DNA from: Neobacillus mesonae | GTDB lineage: Bacteria > Bacillota > Bacilli > Paenibacillales > Paenibacillaceae | DNA: 64,000 bases | NCBI GenBank assembly: GCA_023715865.1 | Contig: JAMBOW010000005.1 | Location: 186,001-250,000 of the forward strand | Direction: 5' to 3' | Shown: in pieces, positions 50,497-59,780 of the stretch | Layout of the letters: each line of letters opens with the position of its first letter | Position numbering within the stretch: position 1 is the first letter of the stretch | The notes under the pieces: generated by a model | The model's database searches: none | What the model was told of the DNA's origin: nothing | The model's input: only the letters and a program-made list of their open reading frames with translations | Program-made: the position numbers and the translations under genes

Positions 50497-51216
50497 ATGT
50501 TTGTGAATCCCGTATTGGAGCAGATACGATATGGACTGATTGCATCATGCCAGGCTTTACCAGGTGAACCGCTTCATGGTTCGGAGACGATGGCGAAGAT
50601 GGCCAAGGCAGCGGAAGAGGGAGGGGCGATTGCTATTCGCGCCAACAGCGCTGAAGATGTCATGGCGATTAAGCAGGCAGTCAGCCTGCCGGTCATCGGA
50701 ATTGTGAAAAGAGATTATCCGGATTCAGAGGTATATATTACACCAACAACGAAAGAAGTCGATGAATTGATTGAGGCCGGGGCGGATATGATTGCGCTGG
50801 ATGCTACCCGCAGAAAGAGGCCGGGCCAGGTAACGCTGGAGACGATGATCGCTTATATGCAGTCGCGCGGCGTACCGATCATGGCTGATATTTCAACCTT
50901 GGCAGAGGGTGTGTATGCCGCGTCGCTTGGTGTCAACTGTGTGTCAACGACCTTATCAGGTTATACACCTTACTCTCCGGATTTGGAAGGCCCTCATATT
51001 GAGCTGGTAAAAGAGACAGCAGAGCGGCTTACGATACCCGTTATAGCCGAAGGAAGAATCAATGAGCCGGCTCAAGTAGAAGAGGTGCTCCGGCTGGGCG
51101 CATATGCAGTCGTTGTCGGTTCCGCCATTTCCCGTCCTCAATTAATAACGAAGCGGTTTGCGGATGCCGCACGGAAGGCTGTGATCTCTATCCATGGAAA
51201 TGAAAGACCGCATTAA
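50497..51216 (+). CDS. nanE: ManNAc-6-phosphate 2-epimerase
   Basis: A 239-residue TIM-barrel protein of the NanE type: G-L-I-A-S-C-Q-A-L-P-G-E-P-L-H at the first strand, I-G-I-V-K-R-D-Y (catalytic Lys), A-D-M-I-A-L-D-A-T-R-R-K-R-P, I-A-E-G-R-I-N and V-V-V-G-S-A-I-S-R-P. It interconverts ManNAc-6-P and GlcNAc-6-P. The sialic-acid lyase NanA and kinase NanK are absent here, so its substrate may arise by another route. It overlaps the regulator gene by 23 bases. Confidence 0.9.
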   Translation: MFVNPVLEQIRYGLIASCQALPGEPLHGSETMAKMAKAAEEGGAIAIRANSAEDVMAIKQAVSLPVIGIVKRDYPDSEVYITPTTKEVDELIEAGADMIALDATRRKRPGQVTLETMIAYMQSRGVPIMADISTLAEGVYAASLGVNCVSTTLSGYTPYSPDLEGPHIELVKETAERLTIPVIAEGRINEPAQVEEVLRLGAYAVVVGSAISRPQLITKRFADAARKAVISIHGNERPH

Positions 51217-52018
51217 CACCTACTATCCCTCACTGACCAAGTCGGAGCAAAAAGTAGCTGAGTGCGTGCTGCAGCACACCGACGATTTGATGTATTACTC
51301 CGTAACGGAGCTGGCCGATTTTGCAGGTGTCGGCGAGACGACGGTGATGCGTTTTTGTAGAAAAATCGGATTTAAAGGGTATCAGGACTTTAAGCTGTCG
51401 CTCGCCCAGAATGCTGGAGCGAGAAGGCCGGATGAGCTGGAGGAGGACAGCAAGGATTTTGTCCGGATGGTCTATGAGAATAACATCGATATTCTGCATT
51501 CTAGTATGAGTCTCTTAGATAGAGAAAAACTGGAGCAGGCCATTGAATGGATAGACCAGGCGGGATATGTGCAGTTTTTCGGTGTAGGTGCCTCTGGAAT
51601 TACCGCGCTTGATGCTAAAAATAGACTGCTGCGAATCGGCAGAAGAGCCGAAGCCGTAGCGGACAGTCATATTCAGGCAATGATGGCGGTTAGTATGAAT
51701 GAGGGCGATGTCGCCTTCGGCATTAGCGTATCCGGGAGCACGCTCGACACGAACGATATGCTGCTCAAGGCCAAGCAGAACGGGGCAAAAATCATAGCGA
51801 TCACAAACTATGCAAAATCACCGATCACCTCCATTGCCGATCTTGTGCTGCTGACAGCAGGCAAGGAAATGCCGCTCGAGGGCGGCTCCATCGGGGCCAA
51901 AATATCGCAGCTGTTCATTATTGATCTTATTTGTGAAGGACTTGCGCGTAAACATATATCGGAAACGAAGAAAATGAAGGAAAAGACAGCAAGGTCCGTC
52001 ATTGAACGAAGCTACTAG
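51194..52018 (+). CDS. MurR/RpiR-family regulator
   Basis: A 274-residue regulator: N-terminal RpiR helix-turn-helix (L-T-K-S-E-Q-K-V-A-E, Y-S-V-T-E-L-A-D-F-A-G-V-G-E-T-T-V-M-R-F-C-R-K-I-G-F-K-G-Y) and a C-terminal SIS phosphosugar domain (F-F-G-V-G-A-S-G, S-V-S-G-S-T). It probably senses an amino-sugar phosphate made by the locus and controls it. The start lies inside nanE. Confidence 0.9.
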   Translation: MEMKDRINTYYPSLTKSEQKVAECVLQHTDDLMYYSVTELADFAGVGETTVMRFCRKIGFKGYQDFKLSLAQNAGARRPDELEEDSKDFVRMVYENNIDILHSSMSLLDREKLEQAIEWIDQAGYVQFFGVGASGITALDAKNRLLRIGRRAEAVADSHIQAMMAVSMNEGDVAFGISVSGSTLDTNDMLLKAKQNGAKIIAITNYAKSPITSIADLVLLTAGKEMPLEGGSIGAKISQLFIIDLICEGLARKHISETKKMKEKTARSVIERSY

Positions 52019-52052
52019 AGCGTGCGGAGCCTTGAAGAGAGGAGACCATAGA

Positions 52053-53639
52053 ATGACGTTAGTCATGAATGCGGATGTCATTGTCATCGGGGCAAGTCTC
52101 GGAGGAACGATAGCAGCAAGAGCGGCAGCAAGATCAGGCTTGAAAGTTATTTTGACCGAGGAAACAGATTGGATCGGAGGACAGCTTACCTCGCAGGCTG
52201 TGCCGCCGGATGAACACAGGTGGATTGAATCCTTCGGCTGTACATCGAGCTACCGGGAGTTCCGGGATCGGGTCAGGGAATATTACAAGCACAATTATCC
52301 GCTTACGGATGAAGCGCTGAATGATCCTATTCTTAATCCGGGTAACGGTTGGGTGAGCCGTATTGCTCATGAACCAAAGATTGCATTAAGAGTACTGGAA
52401 GACATGATGGCTGCGTATATCAACACAGGACAAATTCAAATTTTATATCACACGGTGCCAGCAGGTGCAGATACAAAAGGCGATCGAATTGAAAGTGTTA
52501 ATGTAAGACATGTGAATACAGGCGAGGAGCTTGTGCTTACAGGGAAGTATTTTCTGGATGGGACAGATAACGGTGACCTGCTTCCCATCGTGGGTGCCGA
52601 ATATGTCGTTGGGGCTGAGTCAGGAGAGGATACAGGAGAGCCGCATGCACTTTTCAAGGCAGACCCTTGTGATATTCAGTCCATTACGCATGTTGCTGCA
52701 CTTGAATATGTAGAAGGCGAAGACTTTACGATTGAACGTCCTGCTTCTTATGACTTTTGGAAGACTTACACGCCGATACCGGACCGTATGCCTCTATTCA
52801 GCTGGTATGCAGGAGATGCCAATGATACGACAAAGCAAAAACGGTTTACGATGTTTCCCAATGATCAAGGTGTAACTCCGCTGTGGACTTATCGCCGGAT
52901 CGTAGACCCGTCCATATGGCGTGAGACGCTGCCTATAGGTGAAGTGACGCTGCTCAACTGGGCGCAGAACGACTACTATTTGGCGCCTATTATCGGTGTG
53001 GGACCACAGAAGAAGAGAGAGCATGAAGAGCAGGCACGGGACCTGACCAGGTCGCTTGTATACTGGCTGCAGACAGAGGCACCGAGACTCGACGGCGGCA
53101 AAGGCTTCTCTGGCGTAAAATTACGAGGTGACATTCTGGGTACCGCTGATGGACTGGCCAAAACAGCCTATATCAGGGAGTCGCGAAGAATCAAAGCGCG
53201 GTATACCATCACGGAACATGATGTCAGCAAGGAGCTCCGAGGTGATGAGGGCATCAAGCGGTATAGAGACAGCGTTGGCGTCGGCAGTTATCATCTGGAT
53301 TTGCATCCGACAACCAAATCGCTGAGATCCTTTTACATACCGAATTATCCTTATGAAATCCCCCTGGGTTCCCTCATTCCGATTCGTATGACTAACCTGC
53401 TTCCTGCCTGCAAAAATATCGGAATGACCCAGATTGCTAACGGATGCTACCGGCTTCATCCTACAGAGTGGAATATTGGAGAGGCTGCCGGTTATCTTGC
53501 CGCATACTGCTTGAAGCAAGGCGTGAAACCGGGCGACGTCCACGAATCGAGTGAGCATCTGGAGCGCTATCAGAAGCTCATTACGGACCAAGGGCTGCAG
53601 CTGCACTGGCCGGACGAAGTGTATCAGTCCTTATACTAA
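52053..53639 (+). CDS. FAD-dependent oxidoreductase (FAD_oxidored type)
   Basis: A 528-residue flavoprotein. It has the N-terminal FAD motif V-I-V-I-G-A-S-L-G-G-T-I-A-A, the E-E-T-D-W-I-G-G-Q-L-T-S-Q block typical of PF12831, an internal Y-F-L-D-G-T-D-N-G-D-L-L and the C-terminal G-E-A-A-G-Y-L-A-A. It has no signal peptide. Such enzymes occur beside carbohydrate importers, but few reactions are known. The ATG at 52053 follows GAGAGGAG. It closes the plus-strand operon before a bidirectional terminator. Confidence 0.85.
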   Translation: MTLVMNADVIVIGASLGGTIAARAAARSGLKVILTEETDWIGGQLTSQAVPPDEHRWIESFGCTSSYREFRDRVREYYKHNYPLTDEALNDPILNPGNGWVSRIAHEPKIALRVLEDMMAAYINTGQIQILYHTVPAGADTKGDRIESVNVRHVNTGEELVLTGKYFLDGTDNGDLLPIVGAEYVVGAESGEDTGEPHALFKADPCDIQSITHVAALEYVEGEDFTIERPASYDFWKTYTPIPDRMPLFSWYAGDANDTTKQKRFTMFPNDQGVTPLWTYRRIVDPSIWRETLPIGEVTLLNWAQNDYYLAPIIGVGPQKKREHEEQARDLTRSLVYWLQTEAPRLDGGKGFSGVKLRGDILGTADGLAKTAYIRESRRIKARYTITEHDVSKELRGDEGIKRYRDSVGVGSYHLDLHPTTKSLRSFYIPNYPYEIPLGSLIPIRMTNLLPACKNIGMTQIANGCYRLHPTEWNIGEAAGYLAAYCLKQGVKPGDVHESSEHLERYQKLITDQGLQLHWPDEVYQSLY

Positions 53640-53644
53640 GCACC

Positions 53645-53689
53645 AAGCGACCTTATTCAAGCCGTTTACAGGCCTAAAGGTCGCTTTTA
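53645..53689 (+). terminator. Bidirectional terminator of the two carbohydrate operons
   Basis: AAGCGACCTT (53645-53654) pairs with AAGGTCGCTT (53677-53686), then TTATT. It separates the convergent oxidoreductase and kinase genes. Confidence 0.75.
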
Positions 53690-53703
53690 TTGTTCGCACA
53701 GAA

Positions 53704-55257
53704 TCATTTTCCTTCTTTAAGCTGAAATTCTGCAATGGCAGCGTAATCCTCTTCCAGCTTGCGTGAAATGCGTATAAAGATCGGCAGCAGCTCCCGATAG
53801 ATGTGAACGGCCTCAGGGTCTGGCTTATGGGGCTGGGTTTCCCATGTCATATCCTTGATGGCTGAGAGGGAAGACATCCGGCCAGTAGCATGCAGACCCA
53901 GCACAGCTGCGCCAAGGCAGGAGCTCTCAATGCTTTCCGGAATAATGACTTCCTGATCAAAGATATCAGCCATCATTTGCCGCCATACTGAAGAGCGGGC
54001 AAAGCCGCCGGTGGCATGAATTTTAACCGGTCTGCCGATTTTTTCTTCAAAGGCGAGCATCACGGTGTAGATATTGAACAGCACTCCCTCCAGCGCAGCG
54101 CGAACAAGATGTTCCTTCTTGTGCTGGAGCGTCAAGCCGAAGAAGGAGCCTCGTGCGCTCGGGTCCCATAATGGTGCGCGTTCCCCCATCATATAGGGAT
54201 GGAAGAGAAGCCCATCAGAGCCGGGACGCACTTGCTTTGCAATTTCTGTCAGCACCTCATAAGGGTCTTTGCCCAGCCGTTTGGCTGTTTCGACCTCCGA
54301 AGCTGCAAGCTCATCTCGAATCCAGCGGAAAATGACCCCTCCATTATTGACCGGTCCCCCAATGACCCAATGTTTTTCAGTGAGAGCATAGCAGAAGTAC
54401 CGGCCCTTTGGGTCAGATACCGGGCTGTCTACCACCGTACGGATCGCTCCGCTTGTCCCAATCGTTACTGCAACGACACCGGGATCAATGGCATGAACAC
54501 CTAGATTGGACAGAACTCCGTCACTTGCCCCGATAACAAATGAAGTCGATGGGGAGAGCTTCATTTTTTTTGCATAATCTGCAGCAAGCTCGTCCTTGAT
54601 CACATGAGTCGTAGGAACGAGCTCGGACAAGTACTCTCTCGTAATTCCGGCAATGTCTAGCGCTTCCTCATCCCAGTCCAGCCGTTCCATGTTCATCAGG
54701 CCTGTAGCAGACGCGATGGAATGATCAACAATGTATGTACCGAACAATTTGTAGAAGACATACTCTTTAATCGAAATAAACTTATGTATTTGCGGCATCA
54801 AGTCTGTTTGTTCGCGGGTGAACCACATGATCTTTGTGAGCGGGGACATGGGATGGATCGGCGTTCCTGTTCTTTCGTACAGCTCATGCCCCTTATTCCC
54901 TTGCTTCAGTTCTGCAGCATATGGAGCACTTCGATTATCTGCCCATGTTAAGGAAGCCGTTAATCTCTTTCCGTTACGGTCCATAGCTATCACGCTGTGC
55001 ATGGCTGAACTGAAGGAGACAAACAAGACTTGGTCCGCTGGAATATCAGCCCTTTCTGTTACCTCACCAATAGACTGCAATACGGCTTCCATGATAAGAT
55101 CCGGGTCCTGCTCAGCGATCTGGGCTCCTTCCGTATATAAAGGATATCCCGCGCTTGCTTCGGCTATGAGTGTTCCGTTCTCCTCAAATAATACGGCTTT
55201 TGTGCTGGTTGTACCGATATCAACACCTATCATGTAGTTTGTCGTCATCTTCGTCAT
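53704..55257 (-). CDS. gntK: Gluconokinase, FGGY family
   Basis: A 517-residue FGGY kinase closely matching B. subtilis GntK in order and spacing: M-I-G-V-D-I-G-T-T-S-T-K-A-V-L-F, S-F-S-S-A-M-H-S-V, W-A-D-N-R-S, T-I-G-T-S-G-A-I-R and A-T-G-G-F-A-R-S. It phosphorylates gluconate or a related sugar acid. The ATG at 55257 follows AAGGAGG by ten bases; the frame extends 45 codons upstream without a site. It follows a sugar importer rather than the usual GntP permease, so the imported compound may be a bound or related aldonate. Confidence 0.87.
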   Translation of the reverse strand: MTKMTTNYMIGVDIGTTSTKAVLFEENGTLIAEASAGYPLYTEGAQIAEQDPDLIMEAVLQSIGEVTERADIPADQVLFVSFSSAMHSVIAMDRNGKRLTASLTWADNRSAPYAAELKQGNKGHELYERTGTPIHPMSPLTKIMWFTREQTDLMPQIHKFISIKEYVFYKLFGTYIVDHSIASATGLMNMERLDWDEEALDIAGITREYLSELVPTTHVIKDELAADYAKKMKLSPSTSFVIGASDGVLSNLGVHAIDPGVVAVTIGTSGAIRTVVDSPVSDPKGRYFCYALTEKHWVIGGPVNNGGVIFRWIRDELAASEVETAKRLGKDPYEVLTEIAKQVRPGSDGLLFHPYMMGERAPLWDPSARGSFFGLTLQHKKEHLVRAALEGVLFNIYTVMLAFEEKIGRPVKIHATGGFARSSVWRQMMADIFDQEVIIPESIESSCLGAAVLGLHATGRMSSLSAIKDMTWETQPHKPDPEAVHIYRELLPIFIRISRKLEEDYAAIAEFQLKEGK

Positions 55258-55421
55258 ATGTACAGTGCCTCCTTGTCTCTTACAGTCTAAAGAAAAGACC
55301 GCTTCGCAGCGGTCCGTTATCTTATCTATTAGGTCATATTGCAATGTCTCAAAATGAAAACAGTATCCATACACTTCATTACCCGAAGCCAAGCTTCCTT
55401 AATCTCGTTCTTCAGAATGCA

Positions 55422-56249
55422 TTAGTCTTTAATGGCACCTGCAGCAATGTCAGAGATGAACTGTTTACTTATGAACAGGAACAGGATAATAAGCGGTATA
55501 ATAGCGAGCAGCGTCCCGGCAATAATCATGGCATAATCCGTGTTATACAGGCCATTCAGCTGGGATAGCGCAATCTGCAGCGTATACTTTCTCTCATCCG
55601 TCAGTACAATTAACGGCCAGAGGTAATCGTTCCATACCCCAATAAAGGTAAACGCTCCCAAGAAGGCGAAGGCTGGGCGCAAAATCGGCAGAGCAACATT
55701 GAAATAAAGCCGGAAAAAGCCTGCTCCGTCCATCCGCCCTGCATCAAGCAGCTCCTTCGGAATGGAGCCCTCAGCATACTGACGAATCCAGAATATACCG
55801 AACGCATTAACCATGCCGGGGATAATGAGCGCTTTATAGGAGCCGACCCATCCGAGTTCAGCCATAATGACAAAGGACGGTACGAGCGACAGCTGGGAGG
55901 GAACCATCATCGTCGCCAGCAGCAGAACGAACAGCCACTTTTTACCTGGAAAATCAAATTTGGCAAATGCAAATCCGGCAAGTGAGTCGAAGAAGAGGAC
56001 CAGCACCGTAACCACGGTAGAGACAAACAAAGTATTGATAAAGGCACCGAGAAAATCGATTTGCTCCATGACTCTCGAGATATTGTTCCAGAACTCTCCG
56101 CCAAACCACAGCTTTGGAGGGAAGGAATAGATGTCTGTGGTCGTTCTGGTGGACATGACGATCAGCCAATAGAAGGGGAACATGGAAATCATGAGACCGA
56201 TTGCTATGCCGACATAAAGACCGATGGATTTAAGCCTTGCCTGTATCAT
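55422..56249 (-). CDS. Sugar ABC importer permease (MalG type)
   Basis: A 275-residue permease with six helices; EAA-like loop K-E-L-L-D-A-G-R-M-D-G-A-G-F-F-R-L-Y-F-N-V-A-L-P. AAGGAGTGAGG favours the ATG at 56249 over the GTG three codons earlier. It follows the MalF-type gene by 14 bases on the minus strand. Confidence 0.9.
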   Translation of the reverse strand: MIQARLKSIGLYVGIAIGLMISMFPFYWLIVMSTRTTTDIYSFPPKLWFGGEFWNNISRVMEQIDFLGAFINTLFVSTVVTVLVLFFDSLAGFAFAKFDFPGKKWLFVLLLATMMVPSQLSLVPSFVIMAELGWVGSYKALIIPGMVNAFGIFWIRQYAEGSIPKELLDAGRMDGAGFFRLYFNVALPILRPAFAFLGAFTFIGVWNDYLWPLIVLTDERKYTLQIALSQLNGLYNTDYAMIIAGTLLAIIPLIILFLFISKQFISDIAAGAIKD

Positions 56250-56263
56250 GAACCTCACTCCTT

Positions 56264-57205
56264 CTAATTGGATGATTTACCCTGTACCAGCTTCCAGTTC
56301 ACGATCGAGAACAGCGCGATGATAATGAACATACCCCAGCCAACAGCTGCTCCATATCCAAAGTAGTTGTTAATGAAGGACTCACGGTAGAGATAAAGTA
56401 CGATCGTCATCCCTGCACCGCCGACACCACCGTTATTGTCGAGCAAGATTTGCGGCTCGGTGAACAGCTGCATGCCGCCGATGGTAGAGGTAATGACGGT
56501 GAACAGAATGACAGGGCGGAGCAAAGGAATCGTAATGCGGAAGAAGGATTGAATGCCGGTCGCTCCGTCAATTTTGGCTGCTTCATACAGGGTTTGAGGG
56601 ATGGCCTGAAGTCCGGCTAAATAGATGACGGCATTGTAGCCGGCCCAGCGCCAGATAACCATCGAGGCAATAGCCGTTTTAATTCCCCAGTTCGTATCCA
56701 GCCACTGCACCATCGGAATGCCGAATAGGTTGAGAATATAGTTAAATATGCCGTAGTTATTGGAGAACAAGGCAGCAAAAATAATGGAGACAGCAACAAT
56801 AGACGTCACGTTAGGAAGGAAGAAGCCAACTCGGAAAAAGGTTTTAAATTTAACAAATGGAGCATGCAGCAGAAAGGCTATGACTAAGGCGATAAAAAGC
56901 ATCGGAAAGGTGGAGTAAATCCAGATGATGAAAGTATTTGCAACAGCCTGCCAAAACTCGGGATCAGTCACCAAATAACTGAAGTTATTCAGGCCGTTAT
57001 ACGTCATTTCACCGATGCCGTCCCATTTCTGAAAGGCAAGATACAGTGAAAAGCCGATAGGGAACAGACCAAATACAGCAAACAGAATATAAAATGGAGA
57101 AATGGCCGTATACACAGCACGATTCTTCCAAATTTCAGACCATAGGGATTGCTTTTTGGGTGCAGGTACGTAGGAATCGCCTACTTTAGGTTCCAAGGAT
57201 TGCAT
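56264..57205 (-). CDS. Sugar ABC importer permease (MalF type)
   Basis: A 313-residue permease with an N-terminal cytosolic tail and six helices; EAA loop Y-E-A-A-K-I-D-G-A-T-G-I-Q-S-F-F-R-I-T-I-P-L-L. AAGGAGG lies eight bases before the ATG. It is separated from the binding-protein gene by 124 bases holding a weak hairpin. Confidence 0.92.
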   Translation of the reverse strand: MQSLEPKVGDSYVPAPKKQSLWSEIWKNRAVYTAISPFYILFAVFGLFPIGFSLYLAFQKWDGIGEMTYNGLNNFSYLVTDPEFWQAVANTFIIWIYSTFPMLFIALVIAFLLHAPFVKFKTFFRVGFFLPNVTSIVAVSIIFAALFSNNYGIFNYILNLFGIPMVQWLDTNWGIKTAIASMVIWRWAGYNAVIYLAGLQAIPQTLYEAAKIDGATGIQSFFRITIPLLRPVILFTVITSTIGGMQLFTEPQILLDNNGGVGGAGMTIVLYLYRESFINNYFGYGAAVGWGMFIIIALFSIVNWKLVQGKSSN

Positions 57206-57299
57206 ACCGGTAGCCTCCTTTTGTGAGTGAGGAATTCGAGCAGGATCAAAGGAAATATAACCTTAGCGAAAAAGCATGGTACTGTTATTTATGCCATAT

Positions 57300-57330
57300 A
57301 AAAAACCAGCTCTTGTATTGTTCGCGAGCC
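57300..57330 (-). terminator. Weak hairpin after the binding protein
   Basis: On the minus strand GGCTC pairs with GAGCT (one G-U), followed by GG and TTTTTT. The first arm abuts the binding-protein stop codon. Attenuation before the permease genes is likely. Confidence 0.4.
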
Positions 57331-58589
57331 TACCTTTTCAGCTCTCTCTCAACCCTTTCCAGAGCCTCATTAAATGCGGTTTCCTGATTTAAATTACCAA
57401 TATTCTTAAGCCAGCGGGTCATGATTCCGTGGACTGCCGGGTAACGCTCACCGAAGAAAGAGACCTTAACGTTGCGAGCCGACTCAGCAAATACTTTGCC
57501 TGTCGCCTGACCGTCGAAGAATTCCTCTTCTTTCTGCACGGTGCTGCTATCATAGACACCCGGGGTAGCAGGGAACAAGTTGAGTGTCTCTAGAGCACCT
57601 TCCTGGTTCTCCGGATTTTGCAGCCATTTAATAACTTCGAACGCTTCCTGCGGATGTTTACTTGATTTAGGAATAGCTAAGAAGGAACCGCCGACATTTC
57701 CGTCTCCACCAGGCGAACGGGTTACACGCCATTTCCCGACACTGTCCGGCGCAGCTTCAAGCAGCGGCTGCTTCATCCATACTGCTCCGACATAGGAGGC
57801 AATAACGCCCTTGCTGATTCCGGCATTCCATTCGGGTGTCCAGTGTTCAGCGTTGGCAAGGAGCCCATTATTCGCGAATGCAACGGCCGTATCCCAAGCG
57901 TACTTGATCACCTCGTTCTGATCCCCAATGTATTCCCCATCCTCGGTGAAATACTTCTGTTCACTTTGCGAAATAATCTGATTGTATACGTTTTCAATAT
58001 TATCGGTCATATATACTTTGCCATCGAAGGTTTCCTTCACCTTTTGGCCTGCTTCAATATAATCTTCCCAGGTTGATATGAGTTTGCTGACTTCTTCCGG
58101 CTCTGAGGGTAGTCCGGCTTCTTCGAATAAGTCTGCGCGATAAAAGAGGGCGGTCGGTCCCGTATCCATCGGGAACCCGATCATTTGGCCGCTCGGTGTA
58201 ACACCTTGCTGCCATTTCCAATCAAGATAGAGGTCTTCGACATCGGCAGCGCCGAGCTCGTATAAATCGTAGAATCGGTCTTCACTTGGGAAGAGCTCCA
58301 TCACCCAGTCATTCAGGGCGACAATGTCCGGCTCTCCGGATTTAGCGGCAAGGGTCGTTTTTAATTTCGATTTGAAATCGCCGCCGATTTTTTGAGTGAC
58401 CAAATTAATGTGAGGAAATTGTTCTTTTGCTTGTGCGAGAAGCCCATCATCAATACTTCGATTCCAATACCACAATGTAAGCGTTATCTTTTTGTCGGAT
58501 ACGGAAGGATCCTTGGATGCTCCAAAGTTGCAACCGCTCATGACAAGCACAAAAATGAGACTGACAATAATCAAGGACGTCCGTTTCAT
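57330..58589 (-). CDS. Sugar ABC importer, substrate-binding lipoprotein
   Basis: A 419-residue family 1 solute-binding lipoprotein (lipobox M-S-G-C at residue 20). It has L-T-L-W-Y-W-N-R-S-I-D-D, P-D-I-V-A-L-N-D-W-V and M-I-G-F-P-M-D-T-G-P-T-A-L-F-Y-R, the usual sugar-binding blocks. It heads the minus-strand operon that ends with gluconokinase. No ATPase is encoded. AAGGGGG precedes the ATG. Confidence 0.9.
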   Translation of the reverse strand: MKRTSLIIVSLIFVLVMSGCNFGASKDPSVSDKKITLTLWYWNRSIDDGLLAQAKEQFPHINLVTQKIGGDFKSKLKTTLAAKSGEPDIVALNDWVMELFPSEDRFYDLYELGAADVEDLYLDWKWQQGVTPSGQMIGFPMDTGPTALFYRADLFEEAGLPSEPEEVSKLISTWEDYIEAGQKVKETFDGKVYMTDNIENVYNQIISQSEQKYFTEDGEYIGDQNEVIKYAWDTAVAFANNGLLANAEHWTPEWNAGISKGVIASYVGAVWMKQPLLEAAPDSVGKWRVTRSPGGDGNVGGSFLAIPKSSKHPQEAFEVIKWLQNPENQEGALETLNLFPATPGVYDSSTVQKEEEFFDGQATGKVFAESARNVKVSFFGERYPAVHGIMTRWLKNIGNLNQETAFNEALERVERELKR

Positions 58590-58811
58590 AGGCTTTTCCC
58601 CCTTGGTTCACTAGTAGTCTTCGTTTGTTACTTGCGTATCTTATGATATGAGACAAGAAGAAAGATATGAGGATTTTGTGGTGCGGATGCTATGATGTTT
58701 TGTACATAATACCATAAAATTCTTGAATAGTTCATGACAGAACAAAATTTTTTGGAAAGTTTGCCTGGTAAAATAATACACAACAATTCTGAGTTATTTA
58801 CTGTGTTTTTA

Positions 58812-58857
58812 TTGACATATCGAACTAATGTATTTTATACTTACTTACGTAAAGTAA
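58812..58857 (+). promoter_or_regulatory. Promoter with overlapping operator, GCH II-like gene
   Basis: TTGACA (58812-58817), a 17-bp spacer and TTATAC (58835-58840) are followed directly by TTACTT-ACGTA-AAGTAA (58841-58857), an inverted repeat resembling operators of HxlR/DUF24-type regulators. The rest of the 365-bp divergent region (58590-58954) is AT-rich. It must hold the minus-strand importer promoter (TATTAT candidate near 58730), but I could not place that firmly. Confidence 0.6.
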
Positions 58858-58954
58858 CTAAAGGAAAAATGACACGTACCTTGTGCTGATTTTATACGAT
58901 AAATGAATTGAGCTGTATGAATAAGAAGTACGACCTGAATAGGGGGAGCAGAGA

Positions 58955-59713
58955 ATGATCACGAACGAAACGATCCAAATTTTGAAGAAAAAAATAAAGC
59001 TGATCAGCGGCGGCGAAGATGGAAAGCATATCTATCTGGTTGGTCCTGTTCAGCTTCCGGTCAATATAGAAGGAAATACACTGCATTTTCAGTGGTACAG
59101 CTGGATGACTTCAGAGAGAGAAATGGATGAGAAGGAGTTAGTCGCATCTCTTGCCGGAGGAAAGCTTGCAGATCAGCAGCAATCCAGCGTGCTGGTTTAC
59201 GGTGATTTTGAGCATCATCCTGATGCGATGATTCGTATGCACAGCATTTGCCACACCGGTGATATTTTTGGCAGCAAACGCTGTGATTGCGGCTTCCAGC
59301 TGCATGAATCCATGAAGATGATTGCTGCTCACGGAGCAGGCGCAGTCTTCTACTTGGCGAATCATGAAGGACGCGGCATCGGGCTGTTCAGCAAGACAAT
59401 GGCATACCTGCTGCAAGAAGAAGGCTACGATACAGTAGATGCCAACCTTGCGCTTGGATTTGCTGATGATCAGCGCGACTACAGTGAAGCGATCCGTGTT
59501 CTTAAGGCACTGCGGGAAGAGCCGGTTCGCCTGATAACGAACAATCCTCGCAAGCTGCAATCACTGCAGAAGGCTGGCCTTCCTGTGAACGGCAGAGTTC
59601 CGCTGTGGGGAGACCGATCGGACTATAACGACAAATATTTGAAAACGAAGGTAAGCCGTTCCGGGCATCTGGAGGAAGATGTGGAATGGGTTCAGGATAT
59701 GCTGCTTTCGTAA
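58955..59713 (+). CDS. GTP cyclohydrolase II-like enzyme (stand-alone)
   Basis: A 252-residue protein. Residues 75-250 are a GTP cyclohydrolase II domain. Zinc ligands Cys99, Cys110 and Cys112 keep the RibA spacing in H-S-I-C-H-T-G-D-I-F-G-S-K-R-C-D-C, and H-E-G-R-G-I-G-L and I-T-N-N-P-R-K follow. About 45 residues at the N-terminus are extra compared with RibA. It is not in a rib operon and lacks the RibB half, so it may serve flavin or another GTP-derived metabolite. It sits behind an operator-controlled promoter and ends in a bidirectional terminator. Confidence 0.85.
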   Translation: MITNETIQILKKKIKLISGGEDGKHIYLVGPVQLPVNIEGNTLHFQWYSWMTSEREMDEKELVASLAGGKLADQQQSSVLVYGDFEHHPDAMIRMHSICHTGDIFGSKRCDCGFQLHESMKMIAAHGAGAVFYLANHEGRGIGLFSKTMAYLLQEEGYDTVDANLALGFADDQRDYSEAIRVLKALREEPVRLITNNPRKLQSLQKAGLPVNGRVPLWGDRSDYNDKYLKTKVSRSGHLEEDVEWVQDMLLS

Positions 59714-59740
59714 TGGTTCATATGAATTGTATATTCATAA

Positions 59741-59772
59741 TAAAAACCTGCTGAAGAATCAGCAGGTTTTTT
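59741..59772 (+). terminator. Bidirectional terminator
   Basis: AACCTGCTGA (59745-59754) pairs with TCAGCAGGTT (59759-59768), with A-run before and T-run after; it serves both convergent genes. Confidence 0.88.
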
Positions 59773-59780
59773 GCTATGTT

